NCBI RefSeq assembly: GCF_000203815.1
Contig: NW_004457711.1
Span: 124,001 to 188,000 of the forward strand
DNA length: 64,000 nt
Direction: 5' to 3'
Source: Cavenderia fasciculata
Taxonomy: Eukaryota; Evosea; Eumycetozoa; Acytosteliales; Cavenderiaceae
Shown here: positions 11,470 through 22,542 of the stretch, piece after piece
How positions within the stretch are numbered: the first letter of the stretch is position 1
Layout of the letters: every line of letters starts with the position of its first letter
The notes under the pieces: model-generated
Told to the model about the DNA's origin: nothing
The model's database searches: none
What the model saw: the letters and a program-made list of their open reading frames with translations, nothing else
Program-made: the position numbers and the translations under genes

Positions 11470-11646
11470 ATGATAACCAACCAAAAAGAAGAAGTACTAA
11501 TGCCTGAATGGCTTTTTGTGCCGATCATGACAGTTAGCACTTTTGGAATTGGACTAGTCTACTACGTATATCTGAAGCATCAACAAAAACTTCGACGAAA
11601 AGATTATCCCTTAAGAGAACCTCTCATCAAGAAACCCAGTCAATAA
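11470..11646 (+). CDS. 58-aa single-span membrane microprotein, copy 1
   Basis: Short intact frame starting MITNQKEEVLMPEWLFVP, with one hydrophobic span (IMTVSTFGIGLVYYVYL, about residues 19-35), then a very basic tail ending REPLIKKPSQ. It is a paralogue of the gene at 14864: both have the N-terminal NQ, the IMTV-T-GIGL span, the YLYLK/YVYLK edge, DY-L-R and the exact ending PLIKKP-Q. Substitutions are scattered and the frame is kept, so it looks like a gene under constraint, not a random ORF. An ATG four bases earlier (11466) opens another frame that stops quickly. Topology suggests a tail-anchored or inner-membrane microprotein. No family recognised. Confidence 0.6.
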   Translation: MITNQKEEVLMPEWLFVPIMTVSTFGIGLVYYVYLKHQQKLRRKDYPLREPLIKKPSQ

Positions 11647-13269
11647 TCTTTTTACTCATCATCCTTGCATCAAAATCTTCAGTTTAAACCCACCAGGGGA
11701 ACTTGGCCACCAATCTCACTCCATACTTTTCAGAAATGAAACTTGGAGGATGTGAAGGAATACAAACCTTTTAAATAAAATAAAACCTTCCTTACTAGAC
11801 AATTAAATTAATTTCCCAAAGAATACTATCATAGTTGGTTTTTAATAGAATAAAAATGGAAAAATTAAATATATACTTCCATACGTGGATATATACATGT
11901 TAGAAAGGAGGAGCCAGGATGATGGAGAGTCGTTCGTTAGTCATTCAGCAGACATTAGTTAGTCACTTATTCACTCATTCACTATCATACACCACAATTT
12001 ATTTATTTACCAATAAACCATTTTTTCAATTTGATTTAATATACGAAAATATATTGTTGATGGATGCCAAGACAAGGGTTGTTCGTACATCAAACCACAG
12101 GTTTAATTGTTGGATCTCCAATTATCATCATAATTTTGTTATGGGTGACGAGTAAACCCCAAACTGATTATTGATTGTCTTCAATTTGAACCGTTAACTG
12201 TTTCTATACCAGTTTGATAATTATTGGTCATAGTTTGAGGGGTGATCTGCACTCGACCCCTCAAAAATAGGAAAAAGAGAAGGGAAATAATGGATAATAA
12301 AACCCCACCAGCCTGATTGTTGATAGTCCTTCAAATTGAATCTTACTCTTGTTTTTAACTTTGAAGTGTTGACATTTAGCCACCAAGGTTTAATTATCAT
12401 TTCTTTTTATTTATTATTTTTTTTCTCCCAATATTATTTATTGAGTGCATGTAGATCAACTTATTTCATTAAATAGTCTCATCATAAAAAAAAAAATAAT
12501 AGTAATAATAATATTAATATACTTCAAAATGTCATACTAGTCTGTAGTTACTATTTTTAATGCTATTTGTTATTTTCTTTTTGCCATTTACATGACACTG
12601 AAAACACTCTTCTAATGGTCAAATCACCAGCAGTCTAATAAGTGTTTCAAGTTTGGGTTAGTTCTTAGAATGATCAGCAATATCAGCAGTTCCGGTGGGC
12701 ATCATGGAGTGTGTGGCTTTTTATCAAGATATACCCAATAGATACAAACCAACATTTCAACTTGTCTTCATGATCTTATGGATTGTACAAATTATTTCCA
12801 TTGATATAAAAAAATATTCAGACAAGATAAATCCCAAATAATCAATATTTAATAATTACTAATAACTTTTAATATAATTAATATATAATAATAATTAAAT
12901 AATATATTTGAAATAATCAATAAGAATCAATAATAATCGATAAATAAAATTTTTCTTCGTTTATCATTAATTTTATTTATTTTCTCTTTTTTGCCAATAT
13001 CAAGACTTCAATAATAAACTTTAATCTTTTTTTTTTTTTGACAGTTTCAAGGATCAAAACTAATTAAATTAAATTCTACCTCCTCAAACAATTTTAAAAT
13101 GTAAATTATAATAATTTTTTTTATCATTCTAATCTCTACTTGTTATTACTTTTACCAATGTCACTTTTTTATTAAATAAAAATCTAGCTTTGTTCTTACT
13201 TGTTGTAGGTACAATAGTAAGACTTTCATTTAGTAATTTACTTTTTTTTTTTTTCTTTTTTTTTCTTTA
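11647..13269. other. 1.6-kb spacer present only in copy 1 of the duplicated block
   Basis: No convincing gene. The corresponding interval in the second copy of the block is only about 30 bp (15056-15087), so this DNA was either inserted here or deleted there. It contains a hairpin at 12234-12265 and two diverged direct repeats beginning near 12154 and 12301 (AAACCCCA...CTGATT.TTGAT..TC.TTCAA). A 78-aa ATG-initiated frame at 11919-12155 lacks coding character. The last 400 bp are AT-rich. Confidence 0.5.
12234..12265. other. perfect 9-bp stem hairpin
   Basis: TTTGAGGGG (12234-12242) and CCCCTCAAA (12257-12265) are perfect reverse complements around a 14-base loop. Unusually GC-rich for this spacer. 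Function unknown. Confidence 0.5.
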
Positions 13270-14586
13270 TTATTCCAAATCAAAAAAAGATAAAGGTGAA
13301 ATAGTTTTAACTATATTAAATAATTGATTTAAATCTTGTTGGTTGTTATTCATTGATTTTAATAGGTCGATAGTTTGTTTATAGATTTTTTGAAAAGCAG
13401 GGGTGTTGCCGTAAAGCTTTGGGTATGGAGTCATGGTTGTGGTAGTGTGAGTGTTTGGAGATTGAGCCAAAAGTTGATCGCCACATTTTTGATTTAACGA
13501 ATCAATCGCTTCAAATTGTTTGGCATTAAGCCAATTGATAAATGCAAATCGATAAAAATAGAGAGTAATATTATCCATTCCTTCCAATGGTAATTGAGAG
13601 AAATAAAACTTTGTTTTGCCTCCTTTTGGACAATATTGTATCCATTTGATAAGTACAAGTAATCCAAGGTATTGATTTTGAGGGGTATTTAACACGAGAT
13701 GATTAGCCAACCATTCCAATACATCTCCACGACCACTATAATACAAGTTATCGAGTACCTTTGAAACCTTTTCAACTGTTGGAGTATCTAGTACATTGAA
13801 TGTGTAAATGTAATAGTCTCGAGAGGCAACCAATTCAGCATGAGTTGTAATACGTTGATCCCAAGGACAATAATCGAGAACGTTTCTGTCATTTCCAGGT
13901 GACCGATAATAATCAGCAGGAGTAATCGAACCAAACCCCTCGAATTGTTTCTTGTGCTTAAAGATAATCTCGAGGTATTCAATTGGAGAGACATCAGTCT
14001 TTGCTAAAAAATTGAGTAATACATTGATTGGTTGTTGAACTTGATCTTTACCATTTCGACGATGAATCGTATTTTCCATAAATACTTTAAAGTAGGCAAA
14101 TGAAAAGTGTGGATGTGAAGCCAACTCTAGATCAATACAATTGTTGAGCAACTTTTTTCTACAAGCCATCTCCATCGTCTCCTTGTCTTGAATCAAGTTG
14201 TAAATGGTTGATGAACTACCTATGAAACGTGTATAACAGTATGACGATTCATCAGCCGTACTTGTATTAAGTGAAAATGTATACTGATCAATATTGGTAA
14301 TAGACACATCATTGTATTGAGGATTGAGGTGTTTGATGACTAGTTTCATGAGACAAGGTGTAAGCATTTGACTATAATGAGTCAATGTTCTTGTCTCTAC
14401 CAAATTGATTATATCTTTAAAGTTGTAACATTGTGACTTTTTTGCATTCCAATACTCCAAGTATATAGTTCTAACCCATCCAAATATAGTCTTGAATAAA
14501 TATCTATTTTGTATTAAAACTAATTTAAATAGTTTTTCAAATATTAATAATTGATCATTATTAAGAAGAAGAAGAAGTTGAGTCAT
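13270..14586 (-). CDS. uncharacterised dictyostelid family protein
   Basis: Single-exon gene of 438 aa. The start was set at the ATG at 14586 (MTQLLLLLNNDQ) because the decayed neighbour copy keeps the same start sequence; the frame is open further upstream. The protein is helical-looking with repeated patterns such as CIDLELASHPHFSFAYFKVF, VLEWLANHLVLNTPQNQYLG and YFYRFAFINWLNAKQFEAID. This arrangement resembles the dictyostelid proteins with degenerate ankyrin-like or F-box-like helical repeats that occur in large lineage-specific sets. I cannot assign a function. It converges on the microprotein gene at 11470 in the duplicated block. Confidence 0.6.
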   Translation of the reverse strand: MTQLLLLLNNDQLLIFEKLFKLVLIQNRYLFKTIFGWVRTIYLEYWNAKKSQCYNFKDIINLVETRTLTHYSQMLTPCLMKLVIKHLNPQYNDVSITNIDQYTFSLNTSTADESSYCYTRFIGSSSTIYNLIQDKETMEMACRKKLLNNCIDLELASHPHFSFAYFKVFMENTIHRRNGKDQVQQPINVLLNFLAKTDVSPIEYLEIIFKHKKQFEGFGSITPADYYRSPGNDRNVLDYCPWDQRITTHAELVASRDYYIYTFNVLDTPTVEKVSKVLDNLYYSGRGDVLEWLANHLVLNTPQNQYLGLLVLIKWIQYCPKGGKTKFYFSQLPLEGMDNITLYFYRFAFINWLNAKQFEAIDSLNQKCGDQLLAQSPNTHTTTTMTPYPKLYGNTPAFQKIYKQTIDLLKSMNNNQQDLNQLFNIVKTISPLSFFDLE

Positions 14587-14863
14587 TGCAGTATATAAAT
14601 AAATAAACATGTATAAATATATAAATATATATATTTGATGAACAATGAACTTCACACAAGTGCCACATGCTCGGTAAAAAGCGGAGTTGTATTAAAAAAA
14701 AAAAAAAGTAACAATAATTTAAATAATTTCAAAAATTCTCATAAAAATTAAGGCAGTTCCAAGGTCAAGCGTCTTCCAACAAGGTATTATTAATTATTAA
14801 TTTTTGTTTTTTAATTCACCAAATCATATAAAATATTTCAAGATTCTATCATTTTACCTTTTC

Positions 14864-15055
14864 ATGGATAACCAACCAAAACAAAAAAACAAAGTAAAAG
14901 AAGAATACCCTTTTCATTGGACACAACTGGTAATAATGACAGTGGGTACACTTGGAATTGGACTAGCTTGCTACTTATATCTGAAGAGTCATCGAAAGGA
15001 AATGCAAGAAGATTATCTCTTAAGGAAACCTCTCATCAAGAAACCTCGTCAATAA
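14864..15055 (+). CDS. 63-aa single-span membrane microprotein, copy 2
   Basis: Starts MDNQPKQKNKVKEEYPFH at the ATG at 14864, then a span WTQLVIMTVGTLGIGLACYL (about residues 19-38) and a basic tail ending RKPLIKKPRQ. Upstream codons of the same frame have no ATG. Paralogue of the 58-aa protein at 11470, about 3.4 kb away, with similar 5' flanking sequence. The hydrophobic span and the PLIKKP-Q end are the best conserved parts. Function unknown. Confidence 0.65.
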   Translation: MDNQPKQKNKVKEEYPFHWTQLVIMTVGTLGIGLACYLYLKSHRKEMQEDYLLRKPLIKKPRQ

Positions 15056-15087
15056 TAATCTTTTATTTTTTTACTTTATTTTTCTTT

Positions 15088-15458
15088 TTTTTTCTTTATT
15101 ATTCCAAATCCAAAAATGATTAAGGTGATATAGTTTCAACTATATTAAATAATTGACTTAATCCTTCTTCTTCTTGTTGATTGTTATTATTCATTGATTT
15201 TAATAGTTTATAGATTTTTTGAAAAGCAGAAGTGTTGCCGTAAAGTTTTGGTTGATGTGTTTGAGCCAAAAGTTGATCGCCACACTTTAGATTTAACCAA
15301 TCGATTGCTTCAAATTGTTTGGCATTAAGCCAATTGATAAATGCAAATCTATAAAAATAGATTGATTGATAAATGCGAATCACTATAGTTTTTAATATAA
15401 TATTAATTTATCGATCATTATTAAGATGATGAAGAGGAAGAAGAGGAAGTTGAGTCAT
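15088..15458 (-). pseudogene. collapsed copy of the 13270 gene
   Basis: Minus-strand remnant keeping both ends of the 438-aa neighbour gene but lacking most of the middle. The 5' end (ATG at 15458, MTQLPLLPLHHLNND) stops after a few codons. The 3' part still matches FAFINWLNAKQFEAID, KCGDQLLAQ, LYGNT-AFQKIYK, LKSMNNN and LFNIV-TISP. About 1 kb of coding sequence is missing. Homology continues past the start codon into the 5' flank (GAACAATGAACTTCACA), so the duplication included upstream DNA. Confidence 0.8.
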
Positions 15459-15611
15459 TTTTGAAATAATTAACGAAATATAGATATAGAAACAGATATA
15501 TAATATAATCTATCTATATTTTGAACAATGAACTTCACAAGTGTCTAAATTTTACCTTTTCCTTTTTTTTTATTTATTTACATTTTATTAGTTACTATTA
15601 TCTACTTTACT

Positions 15612-16519
15612 TTACTTATTTTCTTTATTAATACGGAATGAATTAAAAAAGTCTAATTCATGGAAATGCATATCACCACAGATAATAAAGGAATGAAGAG
15701 GAGCACCGAAATCGATGCTGACGAGTTCCTTCATGGTGCCGGTGATGACTTGTTGGTCGTCTTGACCGACACGAGCCATACCGACACAAAGAGTATTCTC
15801 ATCGTACACCTTTTCACCACGAATATCTTCAATCTCTAACAATTGCTCCGCACATTGATTGACGGTCATGAATCTAGGTGGTTCGTAGACCTTGCGACCA
15901 CGCAACATGTTTTCAATGGTTTGTTCTTTCACCTTGATATCCAACAGACAGAGTGTGTGTAGACCAGCTTGACGATTCGATTTGACACGATCATAGAAAC
16001 TATCTGGTTTGTAGGTATCGGTAAAGAATACCATTGAAATCGTCTGTCCAAACGTATACAACTGTAATCCACAACATCCAACTGCATTCATAATACTTGC
16101 ATTGTGTACAATCTTTACTGTTATATTTAATTCTTTTGCTCTCATTATTAAATCTGTATGTGTTGTTGCTCTAAAAATATAAACAAACAAAGTATAAAAG
16201 TAAGTATTAATTCTTTTTCTTTTTACTTTTTCTCTGTTTCTCTCTCTTACCCAAAAGGATCACCAACAACTAAAAAAGAAACATCCATAGTTTTAGATTC
16301 TTCCAACATTCCTTCACAACCAGATTCAACAAATTCACGATCAGCCAATATTAATTGCTTTCCATAGAATGCTTCCATACGTTCGACACTTGTCGATCCT
16401 CCCAAAAGAGATGTATAAAACTCCAAGTATACCTTGGCCGATGATTTAACTGCTTCTAATCCTTTAATTGTAATATCTTTTTCATCTCCTAATCCTAATC
16501 CAACAACATATAGTACCAT
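15612..16519 (-). CDS. dph5: diphthine methyl ester synthase
   Basis: Two exons (16251-16519 and 15612-16170), intron 16171-16250, give 275 aa, the usual DPH5 length. The N-terminus MVLYVVGLGLGDEKDITIKG is the signature of the SAM-dependent tetrapyrrole-methylase fold; GDPFG followed by ATTHTDL spans the intron (glycine codon split). Further family motifs are VKIVHNASIMNAVGCCGLQLY and FGQTISMVFFTD. DPH5 methylates the histidine-derived intermediate on elongation factor 2 during diphthamide synthesis in the cytosol. No missing key residues were noticed. Confidence 0.95.
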
Positions 16520-16769
16520 GTTTTAAATCGGTCTTTTTTAATATATATCTAATGTAATAATGAAAAACGAACGAATGATGAATACTTATTTGATGAGTAA
16601 TTTTTTTTCGTATTTTTTTTTTTTTTTTGAACTTGTTTTTTTTTTCATGTTCAAAGGCTCATGAGATAGCTCCTATCTCTCTCTACTTTTGTAAATCTAC
16701 TGATAGTTCTTTCCTCACAATATTTATATATATATATATTTATATCTAAAGAAGAAGAAGAATACAAAG

Positions 16770-18456
16770 ATGTTATCATTAGGGGATATGTTAAAAGATG
16801 GTACCAAGCATTTTGCAGGTAAAGATGAAGCCATTTTAAGAAACATTGAAGCATGCAAACAACTATCAGAGATTACAAAGACAAGTTTGGGTCCAAATGG
16901 TATGAACAAGATGATCATTAACCACTTGGAGAAGCTTTTTGTGACCAATGATGCTGCCACAATCATCAAGGAGCTCGATGTCATCCATCCCGCCGCCAAG
17001 ATGATGGTGATGGCTGCTCAATTGCAAGAACGTGAAATGGGTGATGGCACCAACACTGTCGTTTCATTGGCCGGTGAATTGTTGCACAAGTCTGCCACAT
17101 TGCTCGAGATGGGTTTGCATCCAAGCGAGATTGTCGCTGGTTATGAACGTGCTGGTGAAAAGGCACAACAACTTTTGGAATCATTGGTCATATATCGTCT
17201 CGGCGACATTCGTAATATAGAGGAAGTCAAGAAATGTCTCAAGGCTTCATTGGCCAGCAAGCAATACGGTTACGAAAACCTCTTGTCTGATTTGATCGCC
17301 AAGGCTTGTGTCCAAGTCTGTCCAAAGAACCCTTCCAACTTTAACGTCGACAATATCAGAGTCACCAAGGTTCCAGGTGGAGGTGTCGGTGACACTACCG
17401 TCATCAAGGGTTTCGTCGTCATTGGTGACACCGACGGTACCCTCAAGCGTGTTGAAAAGGCAAAGGTTGCCGTATTTGCCTCTGGTATCGATGTTGGTAA
17501 AACTGAAACCTCTGGTAAAGTTCTCATTACCAATGAACAAGAATTCCTTAGTTTTTCAAAAGGTGAAGAAGATTCAATTAAAAAGGTAAAAGAAAAGAAA
17601 TTGAAAAAATAGAAATAGAAAAAAAAAGAAAAAAGAAAAACTAATTTTTACTTTTTAGACAATTGAAGATATTGCACAATCAGGAGTAAAAGTTATTATT
17701 TCAGGATCAACTGTATCAGAAATGGCATTACATTATATTGAAAGACATGGAATCATGTTGATTAGAATGCAAAGCAAATTCCAATTGAGACGTGTATGCA
17801 AGACTGTTGGAGCAACACCATTGGTTAAATTGGGAGCTCCCATCCCAGAGGAATTGGGTTACTGTGATGAGATTGCAGTTGAAGAGATTGGTAGCAGCAA
17901 GTGTATCATCTTCCGTCAAAACAAGGAAGAGTCTGAAATCTCGACATTGGTAGTCCGTGGATCGACAAATAACATTCTCGACGATATTGAACGTGCCATT
18001 GACGACGGTGTCAATGTCTACAAGGGTATGTGCAAGGACGGTCGTTTCCTCGGTGGTGCTGGTGCATTCGAATTGGAAATGTCTCGTCAACTCCAACAAT
18101 TTGCAGACTCTACCCCAGGTCTTGCTCAATACGCAATCCGTGCCTACGCCGAAGCCTTTGAAGTCATCCCACGTGCCCTCTCTGAAACTAGCGGTCACAA
18201 TGCCACTCGTACCATCGCTTCCATCTATGCTGCTCACACCAAGGGTTCCACCGACGCTGGTTTGGATATCGAAACTGGTCTCCCACGTTCTGCCCTCGAA
18301 ATGTCCATCCTCGATCTCTTTGTCTCCAAACAATACGCTCTCAAACTTGCAACAAACACTGCCTGTACCGTTCTCAGAGTTGATCAAATCATCATGTCTA
18401 AACCTGCTGGAGGTCCAAAACCACCTCAACAAGGTCCTCTTGATCAAGATGATTAA
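16770..18456 (+). CDS. cct8: T-complex chaperonin subunit theta (CCT8)
   Basis: Two exons, 16770-17585 and 17659-18456, phase-0 intron, 537 aa. Group II chaperonin motifs are present: TKTSLGPNGMNKMIIN, NDAATIIKELDV, and GDGTNTVVSLAGELL with the catalytic aspartate. Subunit-theta features are the start LGDMLKDGTKHFAG and the end with LRVDQIIMSKPAGGPK. CCT8 is one of eight subunits of the cytosolic TRiC ring that folds actin and tubulin. Coding DNA is markedly richer in C-ending codons than neighbours, as expected for high expression. It is divergent from DPH5, sharing a 250-bp promoter region with T-runs and a TATA-rich stretch just before the start. Confidence 0.97.
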
Positions 18457-18590
18457 AAAAAAAAAATAAAACTTCAATAAATAAATAAATATAATTTAAA
18501 AAGACAAAAAGAAAAAGGTATACTTTTTTGATTTTCCCTCTCTTTTTTTTTTTTTTTTAAACCTCATTCCCTTTATACATGTAGTACAGA

Positions 18591-20385
18591 ATGATGGAAT
18601 ATCCATCAATTAAAAGATTTAAACTATCTAATCAAACTAATAATAATAATAATCATGTAGAAGAAATACAAGAAAACAATAATAATAATAATAATACTAC
18701 TACAACTACAACTACAACTCCTTCTAATAATAGTTATAGTACAAATTATCATAGTTATCAATTAATACCTATACCCTTTACATCAACACCACCACCAACT
18801 GTTACATCACCTTTAACAACATCAACACCATCACCATCTACACCATCACCACCATCTTATTATGTTTCACCACCTATTCATCCATCATCGACGAGTACTA
18901 CATCATCAAATTCTTCATCATCATCATCTTCTTCATCTTCTGTTGATCATCGATTTGCAATTATTGCAATAGAGGAGGATGATGTATTACCAACACCAAC
19001 ATCAAAGATACTAAGTGATGTTTATAAAGTATCTGCAACCTCTAGAATAGAGACTGCTATTGCATTTGATTCGGTCGATGAACAACAAGGTACAGAACTT
19101 GAATTGGATGACTTTGAAATATGTCAACATGGTTTATTCTCTCTGCATTATACTGGAGGTATCATTGGAGAGGAATCTTATATTTCATTGGATCGATTTG
19201 ATAGCTCAAAAAAGACATTGGTTGTTGGTGTTGTCTCCAAAGTCGGTCATCCACTCTATCAACAAACTGTTAAATTCTATATCAAAGATTATTCTCTAAT
19301 GTTTGAAACGAGTATTAGTTGGAGTCTTTGGGTTAAAGAATCTCATTCACCAGAACTTTGGTTTAAACTACAACAACCTCATGAAAGATATAAAACTATT
19401 CATAGTATCTTTGAATATAAATATATACTATCAATGCAAGTTACTTCTTTTATTGAAAATAAATCTGAAAAAACTATATCAAATATGGAATGGCATGTAT
19501 GTAAAAGAAGTAATAATAATAATAATTTAAAGGATAAAATTAATTCTATCTTTCCAATCTATTTAGTTAAAGAATAAATTACAAAATTATGTTGATGGAG
19601 ATTTAGATAAAGCAAGTGAATTTATAACTCATCATGTACCAAAGTTGGTAAAATCATTTGGTCAAAAGACAAAAAAAATGTTTGATGATCAATTGGCAAG
19701 ATTAAAATTTATTGAAGAATGTAAGTAGAAAAAGAAAAAGAAAAAGAAAGTATAAACTTTACTTTTTATTTATATTTATTATTTATTATTTTCAAAGATC
19801 AAGGATCATTATTAGCACCATTATTATCAAGTAAAGCACCACCAGATTGGTTAACAACCAAAAAAAGTCCTATAAAAGGAGTTTTACAACCAGAAGAAAG
19901 AGTTAAAAAAATGGTTTTATTAAAGAGACAACAATTAAAACAACAAATTGAACAAGCATCAAAACAAGAATTTGTTTCACTACGAAATATGCCAGAGAAT
20001 ATGATGGGTTATCATACATACAATAGAAATAGAGGTAAACAACCAGAAGAGACATTTGAAATTGATTCTACAGGAGAGAATGAATTTGCACAAGACCTAT
20101 TACCATTTCTACAATGTATGCTTTGTAAACAAGGTAGACATATTTGTCCGGCACATGCACTCGATACAGTGGTACCATACTCTAGTGAAACAATGGAGGT
20201 TTTTGAAGAGTTTCTTTATCATTTAGAAGACCATCGTGAAATATTGGAAAAGAGTCTTAGTTTGGCTCAACAATTGGAATTACAAACTAGAGCAATGGTT
20301 AATCAATTCAGAGTTAGATCGGCAGTTGAAGGATTACAAGAAATTTTTGAAACTGAAAGGGATAATATTAAGGATAATAATAAGG

Positions 20386-20475
<90 letters not shown>

Positions 20476-20561
20476 GTAATGGTAATAACAAACAAAAGAG
20501 ACCAATATCTATTCATTGGCCATCTGGTTATAATAATAATAATAATAAGTCAAAGAAATAA
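18591..20561 (+). CDS. uncharacterised 607-aa protein with C2-like N-part and poly-Asn
   Basis: Three exons joined by phase: 18591-19496, 19567-19720 and 19798-20561. The first donor (GTATGT at 19497) lies inside an open frame that otherwise ends at 19577; splicing fuses MEWH to LKNKLQNYVDGDLDK, giving one long protein. Two adjacent ATGs at 18591 and 18594 are both possible starts. Residues 1-130 are Asn/Thr/Pro/Ser low complexity. A compact beta-rich region follows (FSLHYTGGIIGEESYISLD, VGVVSKVGHPLYQQTVKFYI), then a helical part with PPDWLTTKKSPIKGVLQPEE, a CMLCKQGRHICPAH cysteine/histidine cluster that could bind zinc, a coiled helix and a run of about 27 Asn. Family not recognised. Confidence 0.6.
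20392..20473 (+). repeat. in-frame (AAT)n tract encoding poly-Asn
   Basis: Nearly pure AAT repeat inside the last exon of the preceding gene, read in the Asn frame. Such tracts are common in dictyostelid coding sequence and vary in length between strains. Confidence 0.9.
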
Positions 20562-20793
20562 ATTATTAAAAACACTTGTATATACAGTTCTTAGAGTAGA
20601 TTGAGTTTTATAAAAGTTTTTCTTTTTTATGAATTATTGGTCGATAAAAAAAGACATCTCTAAAGAAGAATTGGATAAACCTCTTAAATAATAATAAATT
20701 AGCACAATTAATTAATCTTAATTAAATAAATAATCTTTAGAATCAAGTATTATTATTGTTATATATCTAATTTCCAAAACTCTTAATTTATAT

Positions 20794-21892
20794 TTATTTT
20801 TTACCCATCATACTACCAAACATATTCATAAATTCTGGATTCTTCATCATATTTTGAGCCATATCTTCAAGATTACCATTTTGCATCATTTGTTGCATTT
20901 GTGGATTGGACATGAGGTTTTTAGCCATGTTTTGCATCATTGGATTGCTCAAGAGGCCTGACAAGTTACCAAGATCCATACCACCAAGGTCTGGCATACC
21001 ACCTGCTGGTGGTGATGAGACACTACCAACACTACCCAATTTGGACTCTGCTTGTTGGAGTGAAGCCTTGTAGACTTCATTATTTGGTTCCAACTCGATA
21101 GACTTGCGGAATGCATCGACAGATTCTTGGTTTTGACCGAGTGAGAAGAGAGCAGATCCTAATCTAAAGTATGCCTTTCCATAGGATGGGTTTCTCTTGA
21201 TGGCTTCGTTGGCATCTTGAACGGCATTGTCAAACATCTTGAGGTTGGTAAATGCAGATGAACGATTGGCATAGTAGATGGCATTGCTACCATCATATTT
21301 AATGGCCTTGGTGTATGCTTCAACAGCACCTTGGAAATCTTGTGCACTCAATTTGGTGTTTCCTTCAACCTTGATTGCCTCTGCAATTGCTTTAATCTCT
21401 GTCATCTTACTCTCTACAAACTTTTCCTTTGAGAATTTTAATACTGTCTCGATTTCTAAAAGAATAGAATAATAATTGAAATGAAATGAGAGTGTTAGAA
21501 AGAAGAAGAAGAAGACAATAGATCTAATCTATTGTTTATGTTTGTTTATACATACGAGATGGATCAGCAAAAGCATTCTTGCTTTGAAGAATATCAATAT
21601 AGCTTTTAAATGATGGATGTAATTGATCTGGAATATCAGACATGATCTCCTTTAGCAAATCTGGTAATGAACTAGTAGAAGTAGTAGAGGTTGTTGCAGG
21701 AGCAGCATGAGCATTGAATATTTCTTGTAAAGATTGAGATGATTGTAATTGAACATCTGATTCATCTACTCCAAAGGCATCTCTGATACAATCAATAGAT
21801 ACAGAAAGACTTTCTGCACTATCCTCTGACAAGGATGGTAATGTTGATTTTAAGAATTGTAATATACTAACTGCTAATCTCTTTCTATCCAT
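20794..21892 (-). CDS. sgt: small glutamine-rich TPR co-chaperone (SGT)
   Basis: Two exons, 21556-21892 and 20794-21455, intron 21456-21555, give 332 aa. The first 85 residues (MDRKRLAVSILQFLKSTLPS) match the SGTA/Sgt2 dimerisation domain. Three TPR units follow (about residues 135-240): GNTKLSAQDFQGAVEAYTKA, AIYYANRSSAFTNLKMFDNA and GKAYFRLGSALFSLGQ, carrying the N/R carboxylate-clamp pattern that binds HSP70/HSP90 tails. The C-terminus is Met/Asn/Gln-rich (NPMMQNMAKNLMSNPQMQQM), the client-binding part. Family role: handing tail-anchored and mislocalised membrane proteins to the GET/BAG6 system. Gly and Met replace much of the Gln seen in animals. Confidence 0.93.
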
Positions 21893-22542
21893 TTTTAAAA
21901 TGTAATGTATGATATATATAAATTTATCAAATTGAACTCAAAACAAAAAAGTCATGTGCAGTTGACTGTGAAAGTTTAATTTTTTCTTTTTTTATTTCTT
22001 TTTTTTTTATTTCTTTTTTTCGAGTATTATTATTATATCATTTGAAAGTGAAGATTGTTTATGTTTATCTTTTTTTTTTTATGTTCTATTTGATATATAT
22101 ATAAGAGAGATTTACATTTGGACAATTGAAATTGAATTGAATGTCTAAATTTGATTTGAGAGGAGGTTGTTGTTGTTTTCCAACCTGGAAAGAGGGATGA
22201 TTCATCTTTATCGATTAAATATGTAGGGATGATTGGTTTGATTTTGTTGTAATTATTGGGTTGTACATTAGTAATTTGAGGATTGGTGTTTTGCAAAAAA
22301 ATGGGTATTGATTATATAAGTTATGATGATTGTTTGTGGATTGTTACTTTGGGATTTCATGTACAAATAGTGATTGAGAGAGTCTATTATTATTATTATT
22401 ATTACTACTACTACTACTACTACTACTATTGATTGTATGGTTTTGTTTTGTGAAGTTGATTTTTCTTTTTTGGGTTTTGTATTTGCCTATATTCTATTAT
22501 TCTATTCTATTATTATTCTATTATTCTATTATTGTTGTATTA
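21893..22542. other. spacer between SGT and TBP
   Basis: Upstream of SGT and downstream of TBP, both on the minus strand. T-runs at 21980-22020; ATT and CTA repeats at about 22386-22430. A minus-strand open stretch around 22110-22290 has coding-like codons (TYLIDKDESSLFPGWKTTTT) but no in-frame ATG and no acceptor, so I do not call it a gene. Confidence 0.5.

Noticed and set aside
11919-12155. 78-codon plus-strand frame in the 1.6-kb spacer
   Set aside because: Codon use looks random, there is no match to the sister block, and no hydrophobic or domain pattern was seen.
17728-18477. 249-codon minus-strand open frame opposite CCT8
   Set aside because: Shadow of a highly biased coding exon; no splice context and no recognisable domain.
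20236-20604. Poly-Ile and poly-Leu frames over the AAT tract
   Set aside because: Alternative frames of a trinucleotide repeat; the Asn frame belongs to the spliced gene.
22033-22296. 87-codon minus-strand open stretch between SGT and TBP
   Set aside because: Coding-like codons, but no in-frame ATG, no acceptor site ahead of it, and a stop just upstream; left as unexplained spacer.
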